NCBI RefSeq assembly: GCF_040219335.1
Contig: NZ_JAVJSQ010000012.1
Span: 62,001-126,000 of the forward strand
DNA length: 64,000 bases
Reading direction: 5' to 3'
DNA from: Gimesia sp.
Lineage (GTDB): Bacteria; Planctomycetota; Planctomycetia; Planctomycetales; Planctomycetaceae
A program made the translations under genes and the position numbers. The notes under the pieces were generated by a model that saw only the letters and a list, made by a program, of their open reading frames with translations, was not told the DNA's origin and ran no database searches. This document shows, piece after piece, positions 44,114 to 53,711 of this stretch (the first letter of the stretch is position 1; each line of letters opens with the position of its first letter).

Positions 44114-45439
44114 ATGTCTCGACGAACCTCTGAATTTTGTGATGGAATCTCGCGACGCTCAGTCATTAAAGCAGGTCTGACCGGCCTGATGGGGCTGTCT
44201 CTCCCCGAAATTCTGCGTCTCAAAGCCCAGGCTGCCTCGACGAACGGTCGAAAGCAGGACAATACGGCGATCATCTTTCTGGAACTGGCGGGGGGACCGA
44301 CGCAGCATGAGACTTACGATCCGAAACCCAATGCACCTGCCGATTATCGTGGGCCGCTGAATCCGATCAGCACCTCTGTCCCAGGCGTGCAGTTCAGTGA
44401 GTTCATGAAAGAGCAGGCACGGGTGATGGATAAGCTGGCGGTCATTCGCTCGATTCATCACAATTCGGGCAGCCATCGGACCAGCAGTCACCTGACGCAG
44501 ACCGGGTATTATCTGCGCGATCGACAGAGTAACGAAAATGAAATGCCGAGCATCGGCTGTATTACCTCCAAGGTCCGCGGCAGTAACGAACAGGGAATTC
44601 CCGCGTACGTTTCACTGCCTCGCGACATGCGATTTGGTCGCGCCGCCTGGCTGGGCAAGGGGTATAACCCGTTCATTACCGCCCGCGATGCAGACCGAAA
44701 GAACTTTGAGGTGCCCAACCTGACGCTGTTACGCGGTCTGACTTCAGAACGTCTCAAAGACCGCAAGCAGTTACTAAAGGGGTTTGACGCCACACGCGAG
44801 ATCATCGACAACAACGGCGTGGGCGATGCCATGGATCAGTTCACCCGGGAAGCCTTCGAGATGGTGGCCGGCGATGCGGCGCGGAATGCCTTTGATATCT
44901 CCCAGGAAGATGAGGCGACGCGCGACCGATACGGCAGGAACTCCTTCGGCCAGAATATTCTGCTGGCCCGCCGCCTGGTGGAACACGGGGTGACCGTCGC
45001 ATCGGTACGGGTGACCGGCCCCAGCTGGGACGACCATCGTGATCTGGTCAAACGGATGAAGCAGAAAGCGATTCCCTACGACCGCGCCTTCGCGGCACTC
45101 GTGGAAGATCTGCACGCCCGCGGCATCGATAAAAAGGTGATGGTGGTAGCGATGGGCGAATTCGGTCGGACGCCGAAATTCAACAAGAACGCGGGCCGCG
45201 ATCACTGGGGCCGTGTGATGAGCGTCGCTTTAGCGGGCGGCGGCATCAAAACCGGCCAGGTGATTGGTGCCTCCGACGCAGAAGGCGGGACGCCTATCGA
45301 CGCGCCGTATCGCCCTGAGAATGTGCTGGCGATGCTCTACCGCCACCTGGGCATCGATCCCTCGACCACGTTCCTGGATCACAGTGGCCGCCCGCGGTAC
45401 ATCCTGGAACGCCGGGAGTTGATCAGCGAGCTGATTTGA
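44114..45439 (+). CDS. DUF1501 protein with Tat signal
   Basis: A 441-residue DUF1501 family protein, related to alkaline phosphatase/sulfatase folds and abundant in planctomycetes. The N-terminus GISRRSVIKAGLTGLMGLSL is a twin-Arg (Tat) signal. The core has ELAGGPTQHETYDPK, RSIHHNSGSHRTSSH and VVAMGEFGRTPKFNKNAGRDHWGR, which are the family's conserved blocks; the last carries probable metal ligands. ATG 44114 has GGAG upstream; the frame is open from GTG 44063. It usually pairs with a DUF1553 protein elsewhere in such genomes, but none is present here. Confidence 0.88.
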   Translation: MSRRTSEFCDGISRRSVIKAGLTGLMGLSLPEILRLKAQAASTNGRKQDNTAIIFLELAGGPTQHETYDPKPNAPADYRGPLNPISTSVPGVQFSEFMKEQARVMDKLAVIRSIHHNSGSHRTSSHLTQTGYYLRDRQSNENEMPSIGCITSKVRGSNEQGIPAYVSLPRDMRFGRAAWLGKGYNPFITARDADRKNFEVPNLTLLRGLTSERLKDRKQLLKGFDATREIIDNNGVGDAMDQFTREAFEMVAGDAARNAFDISQEDEATRDRYGRNSFGQNILLARRLVEHGVTVASVRVTGPSWDDHRDLVKRMKQKAIPYDRAFAALVEDLHARGIDKKVMVVAMGEFGRTPKFNKNAGRDHWGRVMSVALAGGGIKTGQVIGASDAEGGTPIDAPYRPENVLAMLYRHLGIDPSTTFLDHSGRPRYILERRELISELI

Positions 45440-45511
45440 GCTGACAATGATCTTGCTTCAGCAATTCTGAATTAGTTTGATCCCGCGACGGGCGTTTTCG
45501 TTTTCGAAACT

Positions 45512-46594
45512 ATGGTTTTGAAATGCGAAAAATGTGGCGGCAACCGGAGGGTGGTGTTCCGCATTATCCAGTCCGACGTCTGCAAGGAGTGCGGCCATAT
45601 CCCGTTGTCGGGACGTTTGGTGCGGCTGATTCTGCAAGTGGTTGCCGTGTGGATGTTTGCGGACGGATGGTCGCGTTTTCGGGTATACCGGCTGGAGGGG
45701 GGCCTGATTTGTCTGGCTGGGATTGTTCTCTTTGTCTGGGCAACACACAATTTCCGCGCGAAAGTGAAAAGACTGCTCGCGGTGGTTCGAAAGGTTACTG
45801 TCAGGACTTCCAAATGGTCACTGGGGTTTCTCTGGCTGGTGCTGCTCATCGTGCCTGTCTGGCTCTGGTGGGATGCCAGTTTTCAATCCGCGTATACCTG
45901 GGCACGGGTTGATTTGAGTATCCCAGATGACATGGGGGAGGGATATCTCAAGCTGAGCTCATTGAGTGATCTGATGATTCCAGTTACGGAAGAACCCTCA
46001 TTTTACCAGAGGACGCATTCTTTTTCGGTCCTCGGTTCCCGAATTGCTGCGATGATCTTCATCATGTGTGGGAGTGCAGTTGCTTTGTTGCTGGCTGGGA
46101 TGCACGTCATTCTGAGGGGCACGAGTAAAACCTATCTGCTCGGGTTCACATTGGTTGTCTGTGGCCTCGTGTTTATCACATCTCAGCAGGACAATCTGCT
46201 CTGGTACGCGGCGCGATACCGTATTTCGAATGATTTACCCCGGTTTCAAAGAGCGCTGGAACCGTTATTAGAGGAGTGGCCTACGAGACCTGGAACACTG
46301 CCAGAGATTGGCAGGTATTTTGCGCATGAAAAACGCCCAGGAAAACTCACCCCTTTGGGAAAGACGCAGTATCGAACCTACGAACAATTCGGTGCGGACG
46401 TTGAACAGCTTCCTGACGGCGGCGTCAGTTTTGCGCTGTCGCCGCACTACCTGTACCTGCTGGAATATCATCCGCCAGGGAGCAGCGGTCCGCAGTTCGA
46501 AATTAGCGGTGACAACTGGACTTCATACCTCGTCCGATCAGATCAGCTCGTGGAGAACTGGTATCTGACGCAGTATGATGCGGTACGGAAGTGA
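45512..46594 (+). CDS. membrane protein with N-terminal zinc ribbon
   Basis: A 360-residue protein of unknown function. The first residues form a zinc ribbon (C-x2-C, 18 residues, C-x2-C: CEKCGG and CKECGH). It is followed by about five hydrophobic spans (LILQVVAVWMFADG, LICLAGIVLFVWA, WLVLLIVPVWLW, MIFIMCGSAVALLLAG, LLGFTLVVCGLVFI). The C-terminal 130 residues are soluble and contain many Pro and Tyr. No transporter or enzyme motif is seen. ATG 45512 is used, with a weak ribosome site. Confidence 0.65.
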   Translation: MVLKCEKCGGNRRVVFRIIQSDVCKECGHIPLSGRLVRLILQVVAVWMFADGWSRFRVYRLEGGLICLAGIVLFVWATHNFRAKVKRLLAVVRKVTVRTSKWSLGFLWLVLLIVPVWLWWDASFQSAYTWARVDLSIPDDMGEGYLKLSSLSDLMIPVTEEPSFYQRTHSFSVLGSRIAAMIFIMCGSAVALLLAGMHVILRGTSKTYLLGFTLVVCGLVFITSQQDNLLWYAARYRISNDLPRFQRALEPLLEEWPTRPGTLPEIGRYFAHEKRPGKLTPLGKTQYRTYEQFGADVEQLPDGGVSFALSPHYLYLLEYHPPGSSGPQFEISGDNWTSYLVRSDQLVENWYLTQYDAVRK

Positions 46595-46743
46595 AGGTGA
46601 GGCTCGCTACTCTCAGCATGCTGTTTCGAAAAGACGCTCCACTGAATAATCCCGCTTGAAAATGCAGACGGTTCAAAAGTACCATAGAGATTCAATCTCT
46701 GCTTGTTCTGTTGAGTTGGTGATTCTCTCGAAAGGCGGATGTG

Positions 46744-47994
46744 ATGTTACGCTGGAATATGCTGCTGCTGATCCTGGCTGGGACTTTGGGTCTGTGTTGT
46801 GGTGACAGAGCTGTGGCGGCCGAGGAGGCTGTGCTGCCTCAGATTCCTGCGATGAGCGCCGATGCGTTTTTTGCGCTGCCGGTGGAGGAGCAGCGGGCCG
46901 TGCTGATTGAGGCCCTGGAACAACGGTTGCGGTTGTTTGAGAATATTTCCTACGAGGCCCGCAGTCGCAGATATAAAGTACACGCCGATCTGGTTGCCTT
47001 TCCGTACCAGGGATCAATCCCGGATCCTGCTGATGAGATCATCTTACGCGCTGAAGGTCGGACCCGTCGCCTGGGCGAATCGTTCCGGGATGATTTCACA
47101 TTCACGGTGCCGAAAACCCCCGAGCACGAGGAGATCCGAGACGCCACGATGATCAAAGTCTGTGATGTGCAGCAGGGCGAAGTTCGGTCTGCAACTCTGG
47201 TTAACGGGAAGGAAGAGTCCCAGTCGCGGGGGCAGATATCGCACCTCAAAGAAGGACAGAATCCGGCTGGGATGCTGACACGCTGGGGGCGTGGGACATC
47301 GGAGCAGCATCGGATTTTCTTCATTCAGGATGCGGTGCAGGCATTAGAGACAGCTGAGGTAGATCTGGAGGCGTCACCAAGCATTAAGTCGGGGCAGATT
47401 GGTGATCGGAAAACGATTTCGATTTCGTATCCAATCAAGGTCGAACGTCGGCAGAGTTGGACGGGTATCATGTGCGTGAATTTTGATCCCGCGCGTCAGT
47501 TTCTTCCGCTGGCTTATCGGCTGGAGCGGTTTGATCAACGCATCGAAGGTCGAAAATTGCGCTGGTTTGAGGCCATGCGTGTTGAGCAGGCAGAACAGCA
47601 GCAGGGGATCTGGTTTCCGCAGCGACTGTATTTACTTCAGGGGACCGAGTTGCCTACGGCCAAAGCCGGAGGATCCGCACTGGAAATTCAGGTTGAGTCT
47701 GTCTCATTTGGGACAGTGACTTCCGAAGACCTGGCGTTCACCTTTCCTGCAGGGGTGGAGGTGAGGAACTATACTAACGGCGTTCGTTTTACCACTGACG
47801 GGAAGGGGGGCGTGCAGGGTGAGGTCGAGGGGATTCCGTACCTGAATGGCTACTATCTGGGGAGCCTGTTTGGTCCCGGCATTCTCAAATATCTGTTTCC
47901 CTGTGTGGGGATCTCAACCTTTCTTTTGGGCTGGTACCTGGTTCGTCGACAGGAACGGATTGAACGTGAGCAGTCTGTGTCAGCTGGCGTCTAA
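46744..47994 (+). CDS. secreted/membrane-anchored protein of unknown function
   Basis: A 416-residue exported protein. It starts with a signal sequence (MLRWNMLLLILAGTLGLCCG, cleaved near AVAAEE). The long beta-rich middle recalls outer-membrane lipoprotein carrier-like or DUF-type folds (RRLGESFRDDFTFTVPK, KTISISYPIKVER, GIWFPQRLYLL), but I make no firm assignment. A C-terminal span (about 385-402, LFPCVGISTFLLGWYLV) then RR-rich tail anchors it. Its stop overlaps the convergent gene by 15 bases. Confidence 0.6.
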   Translation: MLRWNMLLLILAGTLGLCCGDRAVAAEEAVLPQIPAMSADAFFALPVEEQRAVLIEALEQRLRLFENISYEARSRRYKVHADLVAFPYQGSIPDPADEIILRAEGRTRRLGESFRDDFTFTVPKTPEHEEIRDATMIKVCDVQQGEVRSATLVNGKEESQSRGQISHLKEGQNPAGMLTRWGRGTSEQHRIFFIQDAVQALETAEVDLEASPSIKSGQIGDRKTISISYPIKVERRQSWTGIMCVNFDPARQFLPLAYRLERFDQRIEGRKLRWFEAMRVEQAEQQQGIWFPQRLYLLQGTELPTAKAGGSALEIQVESVSFGTVTSEDLAFTFPAGVEVRNYTNGVRFTTDGKGGVQGEVEGIPYLNGYYLGSLFGPGILKYLFPCVGISTFLLGWYLVRRQERIEREQSVSAGV

Positions 47995-49035
47995 GACCAG
48001 CTGTGCCTGTTGTTCGGAGAGGATGCCCTGCAGGGCGACCTGTTCGGCGTGTTTCAGGAATGCTACCTGGCTGTGAGAGACGAGGGGGAGGTCCTGTTTC
48101 GCCTCTGTTGTCTGTGAAGTTTCGATCCAGAGTAAGCCGCGTTGTGTGACCTGGGTCAACTGCTGCAGGAATTCCTGCTGTTTGACAGAGAGGTTGAGCT
48201 GCTTCTGTTGCTGGCGGATGCTGCGGAAGATTGGGGAACGCGATTCCAGTGCCAGGCGCTGTTGATCGTCATTTGAGAGTGGGGGCGTGGCAGGCAGAAC
48301 CTCGGGCTGTTGTGGCTGAATGAGTAGTGCATTGTATTTTGTGTTTTGGGCCGGTGTCAGGACAGCACGCGTTGCACGGCGAAATTCTTCCTTGTACAGA
48401 TCGATGCCGGCCTGGATGTCGCGTTGATCCGCTTTGGGCCGCATTGAGCCGAGGAACAGAGGTTTGGTACTCTTGTTGTAATTCGTCTGCGCCTGCTGCA
48501 GCTGACGTTTCTGAGTTGTTGTCAGTTCAAAGAGTTCCTGGGTCAGGTCAACGTATAAAGCGTGCCATTTACGGACTGCAATGTAGTGCTGCAGGCTGTA
48601 GCGGGTTTGTGTGGGGGAGAGCAGGCCGGTGAACGTCATGAACTGACCGTGGTGGATAGCCTGAGCCTGACGTGTTTTGCTCCGTTCCAGGTAGGCGGTG
48701 AAGTCCCGGGGGTTGCCGGCCAGGTAATCGGCGTCCCGACTGAAGGTTTCCAACTGTGCCAGGAAGATCAGGCGATCCAGGCTGGCGATGGTCTGTTCCT
48801 GGTTGTCGGTCAGCGGGAGGCGTGGTTTGCCGCTCCGGTGAGCGTGGGCCAGATCGCCGATGAAGAGATAGCCGGTGTGGAAGATAAACTTTCGCCTCAT
48901 CCTCAATCCACCGCTCAGTTCCTGCGTCCGTTTGGCCCGGGCGGCGTCGGTCAGGGGTTCCTCCGCATATCCCGGAACGACTGACTGCAGTGTGCAGATA
49001 GTTACGATGACAACTGTTGAGAGTAAACGGAGCAT
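47980..49035 (-). CDS. secreted protein of unknown function
   Basis: A 351-residue exported protein. The signal peptide (MLRLLSTVVIVTICTLQSVVPG) starts at ATG 49035 with AAGGAGA just upstream. The rest is predominantly helical, rich in Gln and basic residues (LTTTQKRQLQQAQTNYN, IRQQQKQLNLSVKQQEFLQQL) and looks like a periplasmic coiled-coil protein resembling the LTXXQ/Spy-type or EF-hand-free helical proteins. The function is unknown. It begins 11 bases after the end of the upstream minus-strand membrane gene, so the two are likely co-transcribed. Confidence 0.6.
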   Translation of the reverse strand: MLRLLSTVVIVTICTLQSVVPGYAEEPLTDAARAKRTQELSGGLRMRRKFIFHTGYLFIGDLAHAHRSGKPRLPLTDNQEQTIASLDRLIFLAQLETFSRDADYLAGNPRDFTAYLERSKTRQAQAIHHGQFMTFTGLLSPTQTRYSLQHYIAVRKWHALYVDLTQELFELTTTQKRQLQQAQTNYNKSTKPLFLGSMRPKADQRDIQAGIDLYKEEFRRATRAVLTPAQNTKYNALLIQPQQPEVLPATPPLSNDDQQRLALESRSPIFRSIRQQQKQLNLSVKQQEFLQQLTQVTQRGLLWIETSQTTEAKQDLPLVSHSQVAFLKHAEQVALQGILSEQQAQLVLDAS

Positions 49036-49046
49036 ATGATTCTCCT

Positions 49047-49766
49047 TCAAACCGGTCTGAAGGTCAGGAATTCCCGCAGGGGACGTTTGATGAGTGAGTG
49101 CATCATGGAAGCGAAGATGACCAGAAAGATGCCGCCGACAATGATCGACATCCAGGTGGGGCCGATGGTGTAGCCCAGCCAGTTGATCAGCTTTTTCATG
49201 CCACTGCGGCGTCCCGAGAATTCGCGACTCGGATCGGCTTCGGTGGAGAGGAAGATCATGAATCCGCCGATGGCCGCCGTGAGTACCAGGCCGAGCAGGG
49301 GCCCCTGCAGGACAGACCAGGCATCGGCTTCTTCTTCACCGGCGGTGCCTCCCAGATGATGACGGACCGCTTCGAAAATCTGTCTGTGTTCGCCTTCGTT
49401 ACCCTCGGTGATTTTCTGTTTTTTGCCGGCCTGGTCGATGATGGTGAGCTGCTGCAGACCTTCCGTGTAGGTGATACGGGCCAGCTCTGCGCGCGGCAGG
49501 AAGGTTCCCTTGGATTCTGCGGCGATGATCGCGGTTGCCTCATCCGGTTGTGCGTTGATGCGTCCTACGAGTTCTTCGAGGACTTTCGGCTTTTTGATAT
49601 CGAGCAGCCAGGCAATGCCCGTGGGGTCGATCTGCATCACGTGCAGCAGGGTGCTGTCACCCGAACTGGTCGACCAGACCATGACCGTCGGGTCATGCTC
49701 AGACGCGGTGATATCGGTGGCAGATTCGGAGGGTACGAGTGCTTCAGGCGTGAGTTCATCATTCAT
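49047..49766 (-). CDS. membrane protein of unknown function
   Basis: A 239-residue protein. The N-terminal two-thirds is soluble and contains a PH-like or YcxB-like beta fold (VMVWSTSSGDSTLLHVMQID, LARITYTEGLQQLTIID), followed by a possible linker and two spans (GLVLTAAIGGFMIFL, SIIVGGIFLVIFASMM). The start is ATG 49766; upstream frame to 49862 does not look coding. It lies directly upstream of the secreted helical protein gene. No homology is claimed. Confidence 0.6.
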   Translation of the reverse strand: MNDELTPEALVPSESATDITASEHDPTVMVWSTSSGDSTLLHVMQIDPTGIAWLLDIKKPKVLEELVGRINAQPDEATAIIAAESKGTFLPRAELARITYTEGLQQLTIIDQAGKKQKITEGNEGEHRQIFEAVRHHLGGTAGEEEADAWSVLQGPLLGLVLTAAIGGFMIFLSTEADPSREFSGRRSGMKKLINWLGYTIGPTWMSIIVGGIFLVIFASMMHSLIKRPLREFLTFRPV

Positions 49767-49969
49767 GGGGAATCCAGCTCTACATTGAATTGACGTGCAG
49801 GAAAGACAGGAAAACGAACGTTGTTCATGACTCGACTTTTGTTCCGATGTGTATTTCGCCATTGTTGATTGCCGCTTTCAGGGAGTCAAGAAAATTATCA
49901 CTGGCGCATCTGAAAATCATCATCCGGTCTGCATTCGTATTTTGGGATGCGCTGCAGTAGACTGCGGGT

Positions 49970-50881
49970 ATGTCTGAATCGCGTCAGAAAACTGAAGGGT
50001 GGGAGTGTTTAGAAGAGGAGGGGGCGGGGCCGTTTATTACGCGCCGTCTGTTTCGTCACGCCGACGGCACTCTGTGGGAGTGGCTGTCACGTAAGCACCG
50101 CAAGGCTCTGATTGCCCGTGAAATCGGTCTGGCGGAAGCGATTGGCCAGCTGCTGATTCGCTGTCTGTGGATGCCGGGCGAGCTAAACTGGTGGATTGGA
50201 AGTCTGTTCGCATTCGGGTCGTTGCTGTTTGCGACGGCGAGTGTGCTGTTACTTGCACCCGAGCTGGCGAACGCGCTGGCATTGAGTTCAACTCAAGTGA
50301 ATGCGATTTACTTTGCCGGTTCGCTTCCCTTTACGACTGCCGCCTATCTGCAACTCTACCAGGCCGCGAATGCCGGGCCACTGCCGGACGAGCCCGATCA
50401 TTTCGGGAAACGATACCGTCTGTTGGGGTGGAAGCCGTGGAAGGCGGGCTGGTTGAGTTGTGCCTTGCAGTTTGTGGGAACGATCCTGTTTAACATCAAT
50501 ACCTTCGATGCACTGTGGCCCGGGCTCACGTGGTTCCAGACTGATCTTCTGGTGTGGGTTCCCAACTTTGCGGGCTCGGTGCTGTTTCTGGCCTCCGGTT
50601 ACCTGGCGTATATTGAGATCTGCCATCATTACTGGGGCTGGCGATCGGAGAATCTTTCGTGGTGGATTGTGGTGATCAACCTGCTGGGCTGCGTGGGCTT
50701 TATGGTCTCCGCCTGTTTTGCGATTTCGCTTCCCGGTCCGACAGTCGAGTGGATGGGGACTGTCGCGGTTGCCTTTACGCTGCAGGGGGCGATCTGTTTT
50801 TTTCTGGGGGCCGTGTTAATGCTGCCGGAAACGGTGCGCGAGGAAGCGCAGGCACCGAAACCGGCGGTCGAGAGTGTCTGA
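49970..50881 (+). CDS. polytopic membrane protein (possibly YrhK-like)
   Basis: A 303-residue membrane protein. A soluble N-terminal part of about 60 residues is followed by six or seven hydrophobic spans, with pairs such as LNWWIGSLFAFGSLLFA/IYFAGSLPFTTAAYLQL, FQTDLLVWVPNFAGSVLFLASGYLAY and WWIVVINLLGCVGFMVSA. The repeating W-x-G/N/D-F-A-G-S pattern resembles the small YrhK domain, used here as a comparison only. The function is unknown. It converges with the HAD gene, with 86 bases between. Confidence 0.62.
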   Translation: MSESRQKTEGWECLEEEGAGPFITRRLFRHADGTLWEWLSRKHRKALIAREIGLAEAIGQLLIRCLWMPGELNWWIGSLFAFGSLLFATASVLLLAPELANALALSSTQVNAIYFAGSLPFTTAAYLQLYQAANAGPLPDEPDHFGKRYRLLGWKPWKAGWLSCALQFVGTILFNINTFDALWPGLTWFQTDLLVWVPNFAGSVLFLASGYLAYIEICHHYWGWRSENLSWWIVVINLLGCVGFMVSACFAISLPGPTVEWMGTVAVAFTLQGAICFFLGAVLMLPETVREEAQAPKPAVESV

Positions 50882-50967
50882 CTCGATTACGCTGATGCGA
50901 TGAACTGAACGCCGGCCCTCTACTGTTTCAGCAGCAGGGACCGACGGGATTGATGATTCCACGGAGT

Positions 50968-51951
50968 TCATTTCTTGAGGGGCGGGTAGATGACTTTCCA
51001 GTCGTCCTTCATATTCACGACGGTCCAGCCTTTTTCGCTGGCGTCTTTCAGCGCCTGTACGGCACCGACGTTGTAGGAGTATTCGCGTTTGGCATCGGTG
51101 TGGTGCACGAGCAGGGCGAAGCGGGCACCGGAAGCGCCGGTGGCCCATTCGAGCATCTGGATGTCACCGTCGGAGTTTCCGAAGGCAGCGATAGGACGCA
51201 GGCCGATGTGCGAGTTGATGCCAACCGGTTTGCCGGCTTTGTCGTCGATGAAGTTGATTTCCGGCAGACGAATCAGCACGGGGCCCTCTTCACGCATTTC
51301 AAATTTGGTTTTGACACTGCTGCCGACCACCTGCTGGGGGGGGATGCCATAAACACGTTCAGTCCAGGGCCGCATGAATTCGATTCCACCTCCCGAGACG
51401 ATGAACGTTTTAAAGCCTTTAGAACGCATGTAGGCCAGCAGTTCGAGCATAGGCTGATAAACCATCTGGGTGAAGAGACGTCCGGTTTTCGGATGCCGGG
51501 CGGTTTTGCTCCACTCGTTGACGATCTTTTCAAATTCCGTGGTGGTCATGCCAGTGTGCGTGGCGACAACCAGTTTCAGGACGGCTGCTTCTCCCCCGGC
51601 GAAGGCGGTTTTGTAATCACCTTTGAGGACCGAAGCGAAGGGTTCCTCCGTTTTCCATTCCGGATGCTGGGGGGCGAGGGCTTTGACCCGATCGATGGCA
51701 AAGAAAACCTGGAAGTACTGCGGTTTTTCGGTCCAGAGGGTGCCATCGTTGTCGAAGGTGGCAATGCGGTGTTCCGGAGGGACGTAATCGGGAGAATCCT
51801 TGGACGTTACCTTTTCGACAAACTGAATGATGTTCTGTTTGGTAGCAGATTCGTTCCAGGAAGGGAGCGGGTCAGCGGCGTTTAGCTGAAACACGCAGCA
51901 GGTCAGAACAAGGACCAGGGTCAGTAAGCGAAGACGTGGCTGAATTCTCAT
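50968..51951 (-). CDS. secreted HAD-superfamily phosphatase
   Basis: A 327-residue haloacid dehalogenase-like protein. A signal peptide is seen (LLTLVLVLTCCVFQLNA). Motif I is FDNDGTLW (nucleophile Asp), motif II IVSGGGIEF, and motif IV FGNSDGDIQML. It is therefore a likely phosphatase of class C/HAD, exported from the cytoplasm. It starts at ATG 51951 and lies 101 bases after a sulfatase on the same strand, so removal of sulfate and phosphate from one substrate is a possible joint role. The frame is open to 52053, but this part does not look like a signal peptide. Confidence 0.85.
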   Translation of the reverse strand: MRIQPRLRLLTLVLVLTCCVFQLNAADPLPSWNESATKQNIIQFVEKVTSKDSPDYVPPEHRIATFDNDGTLWTEKPQYFQVFFAIDRVKALAPQHPEWKTEEPFASVLKGDYKTAFAGGEAAVLKLVVATHTGMTTTEFEKIVNEWSKTARHPKTGRLFTQMVYQPMLELLAYMRSKGFKTFIVSGGGIEFMRPWTERVYGIPPQQVVGSSVKTKFEMREEGPVLIRLPEINFIDDKAGKPVGINSHIGLRPIAAFGNSDGDIQMLEWATGASGARFALLVHHTDAKREYSYNVGAVQALKDASEKGWTVVNMKDDWKVIYPPLKK

Positions 51952-52052
51952 TTGTTTATGCTCTCTGGCGGATGAGGGAAACGGGATTGTTTGAAAGTAA
52001 CGGGCTTTCTGAAGTACAGGTGGTCCGCATGGATATCGGTCAGCACAGGTCA

Positions 52053-53711
52053 TCAGTTACCGAACGGTATCGAAAATTTCATGCCTTCCTCTTTGAGGGC
52101 ATCCCTGATGAATTTAAATTTGTGGAAATCCGTCAGGGTCATTGGTCCGTGATAGATTTTGCGCTGCATTTTGCGTGGTGGATAATCGACGTAACTTTGC
52201 AACAGGTTCCGGATGGCGGCATTGAAGGTCACCAGGGTCCAGGTGCGTTCCGTGAAGTTGTTCATGAAGACATCATAGCGTTCCTGCGGGTCCTGGAGCA
52301 GATCGAAGACCTGCGGCACGGTGGCGACATATTTTTCCGGTCCTTTCCAGCCGAGGTTGGTGTCGACGGCCAGTCCGCCTGTCGCCTGTCCGCCATCCCC
52401 CCGCAGATTGAAGACGGCTTTATAGTTGCCGACACGAGCGGCACCCGGGGCGAGTTCATTCTCCGTGAAGTAAAACCAGGTATTCCGTTTGGACTTGCCT
52501 GTGCCGAACAGGGCGGGGGACATGTCGTAGCTGTCGAAGCAAATCGGTTCGCCTGCGCGATCTTTTTGCGGAAGTTCCAGACCGGCGAGGGAAGCGAAGG
52601 TGGCCATCAGGTCCAGACCGCCGAGGATGTCGTGATTGCGGACACCGCCCTTGATCTTACCTGGCCAGACCGCGATGGCGGGGACTCGACTCCCCCCTTC
52701 GCGGGCGGTGCCTTTGGTACCGCGAAACGGTGTGTAGCCGGCGTCCGGATAAACGTCCTGCCAGGCACCGTTGTCGGTGGTGAAGAAGACCAGCGTGTCT
52801 TGTTCCAGTTCGAGTTCTTTGAGTTTGTCCATGAGGCTGCCAATGCGCGTGTCGAGCTCGACGATGGAATCGGCGTATTTGGTTTTGGAGATGGATTTGT
52901 GTTTGAATTCGGGAGCCGGCAGGTTGGGCTGGTGGTTTTTCATGAAGTTGACGTTGATGAAGAAGGGCTGATCGGGATGTTGAGCGGCATCTTCCAGAAA
53001 CTTCAGGCCCGACTGTTCGACGTACTGATCGAGATAGGGGACGCCAACGAATCCTTTTTCCGGCGTGTCGATGTATTCACCGACGACTTTCCAGTCCTGT
53101 CTGGGCGCCTCTCCCGCTTTGCCTGAGAGGGACCCTTTTGTGACGAGATTGAACATCACCCGCAGCTTGAAATCCATGTCGGGGAACCGCTCTGGATCAC
53201 CATAGGTGTAGGCGTTGAGGTGGTAGAGGAAACAGTGCTCCATCACGTCATAGCCGTGCGCATTGGGCAGGGCGTGGTCGGCTTCTCCCAGGTGCCATTT
53301 CCCGGTGAAGTAGGTGCGGTAGTTGGCCTGTTTGAGGATGGAAGCAAGCGTCCATTCTGCTTTGGGGAGTCCGCCCCCCTGTCCCGGGAAGGAGACGGTC
53401 GTCATCCCGCTGCGATTGGGGATGCGACCGGTCTGCATGGCGGCGCGTCCGGGAGTACAACTGGGCTGTGCGTAGAAAGAGAAGAAGGTCATGCCTGCAC
53501 GGGCCATTTTGTCGATATTGGGGGTGGGCATGCCGCGGCCGACACCACCGCCGTAGGGCCCCAGGTCACCGTAGCCGGTGTCGTCAGAGACGATGAGCAG
53601 GATGTTGGGTTTTTTCTGCTGTGCGTGTGCCGGGGCGGCGATCGTCAGGCTTATGGTGGCTGCCAGTGCCGACAGAATCAGGGAGTGTAACTGGCACATT
53701 TGAAGTCTCAT
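52053..53711 (-). CDS. secreted formylglycine sulfatase
   Basis: A 552-residue type I sulfatase with signal peptide (about 6-30). Metal site IVSDDTGYGD, formylglycine motif C85-T-P-G-R followed by AAMQTGR, GKWHLGEAD, HQPNLP, and FFTTDNGAWQDV for the distal metal site. The insert with GRGMPTPNIDK is typical of arylsulfatases. AAGGA precedes ATG 53711. It is upstream of the secreted HAD protein. The fold is complete and the catalytic residues look intact. Confidence 0.92.
   Translation of the reverse strand: MRLQMCQLHSLILSALAATISLTIAAPAHAQQKKPNILLIVSDDTGYGDLGPYGGGVGRGMPTPNIDKMARAGMTFFSFYAQPSCTPGRAAMQTGRIPNRSGMTTVSFPGQGGGLPKAEWTLASILKQANYRTYFTGKWHLGEADHALPNAHGYDVMEHCFLYHLNAYTYGDPERFPDMDFKLRVMFNLVTKGSLSGKAGEAPRQDWKVVGEYIDTPEKGFVGVPYLDQYVEQSGLKFLEDAAQHPDQPFFINVNFMKNHQPNLPAPEFKHKSISKTKYADSIVELDTRIGSLMDKLKELELEQDTLVFFTTDNGAWQDVYPDAGYTPFRGTKGTAREGGSRVPAIAVWPGKIKGGVRNHDILGGLDLMATFASLAGLELPQKDRAGEPICFDSYDMSPALFGTGKSKRNTWFYFTENELAPGAARVGNYKAVFNLRGDGGQATGGLAVDTNLGWKGPEKYVATVPQVFDLLQDPQERYDVFMNNFTERTWTLVTFNAAIRNLLQSYVDYPPRKMQRKIYHGPMTLTDFHKFKFIRDALKEEGMKFSIPFGN

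Noticed and set aside
51936-53126. Open frame (396 codons) on the plus strand opposite a sulfatase and HAD gene
   Set aside because: It spans two genes read in the other direction and contains no motif.
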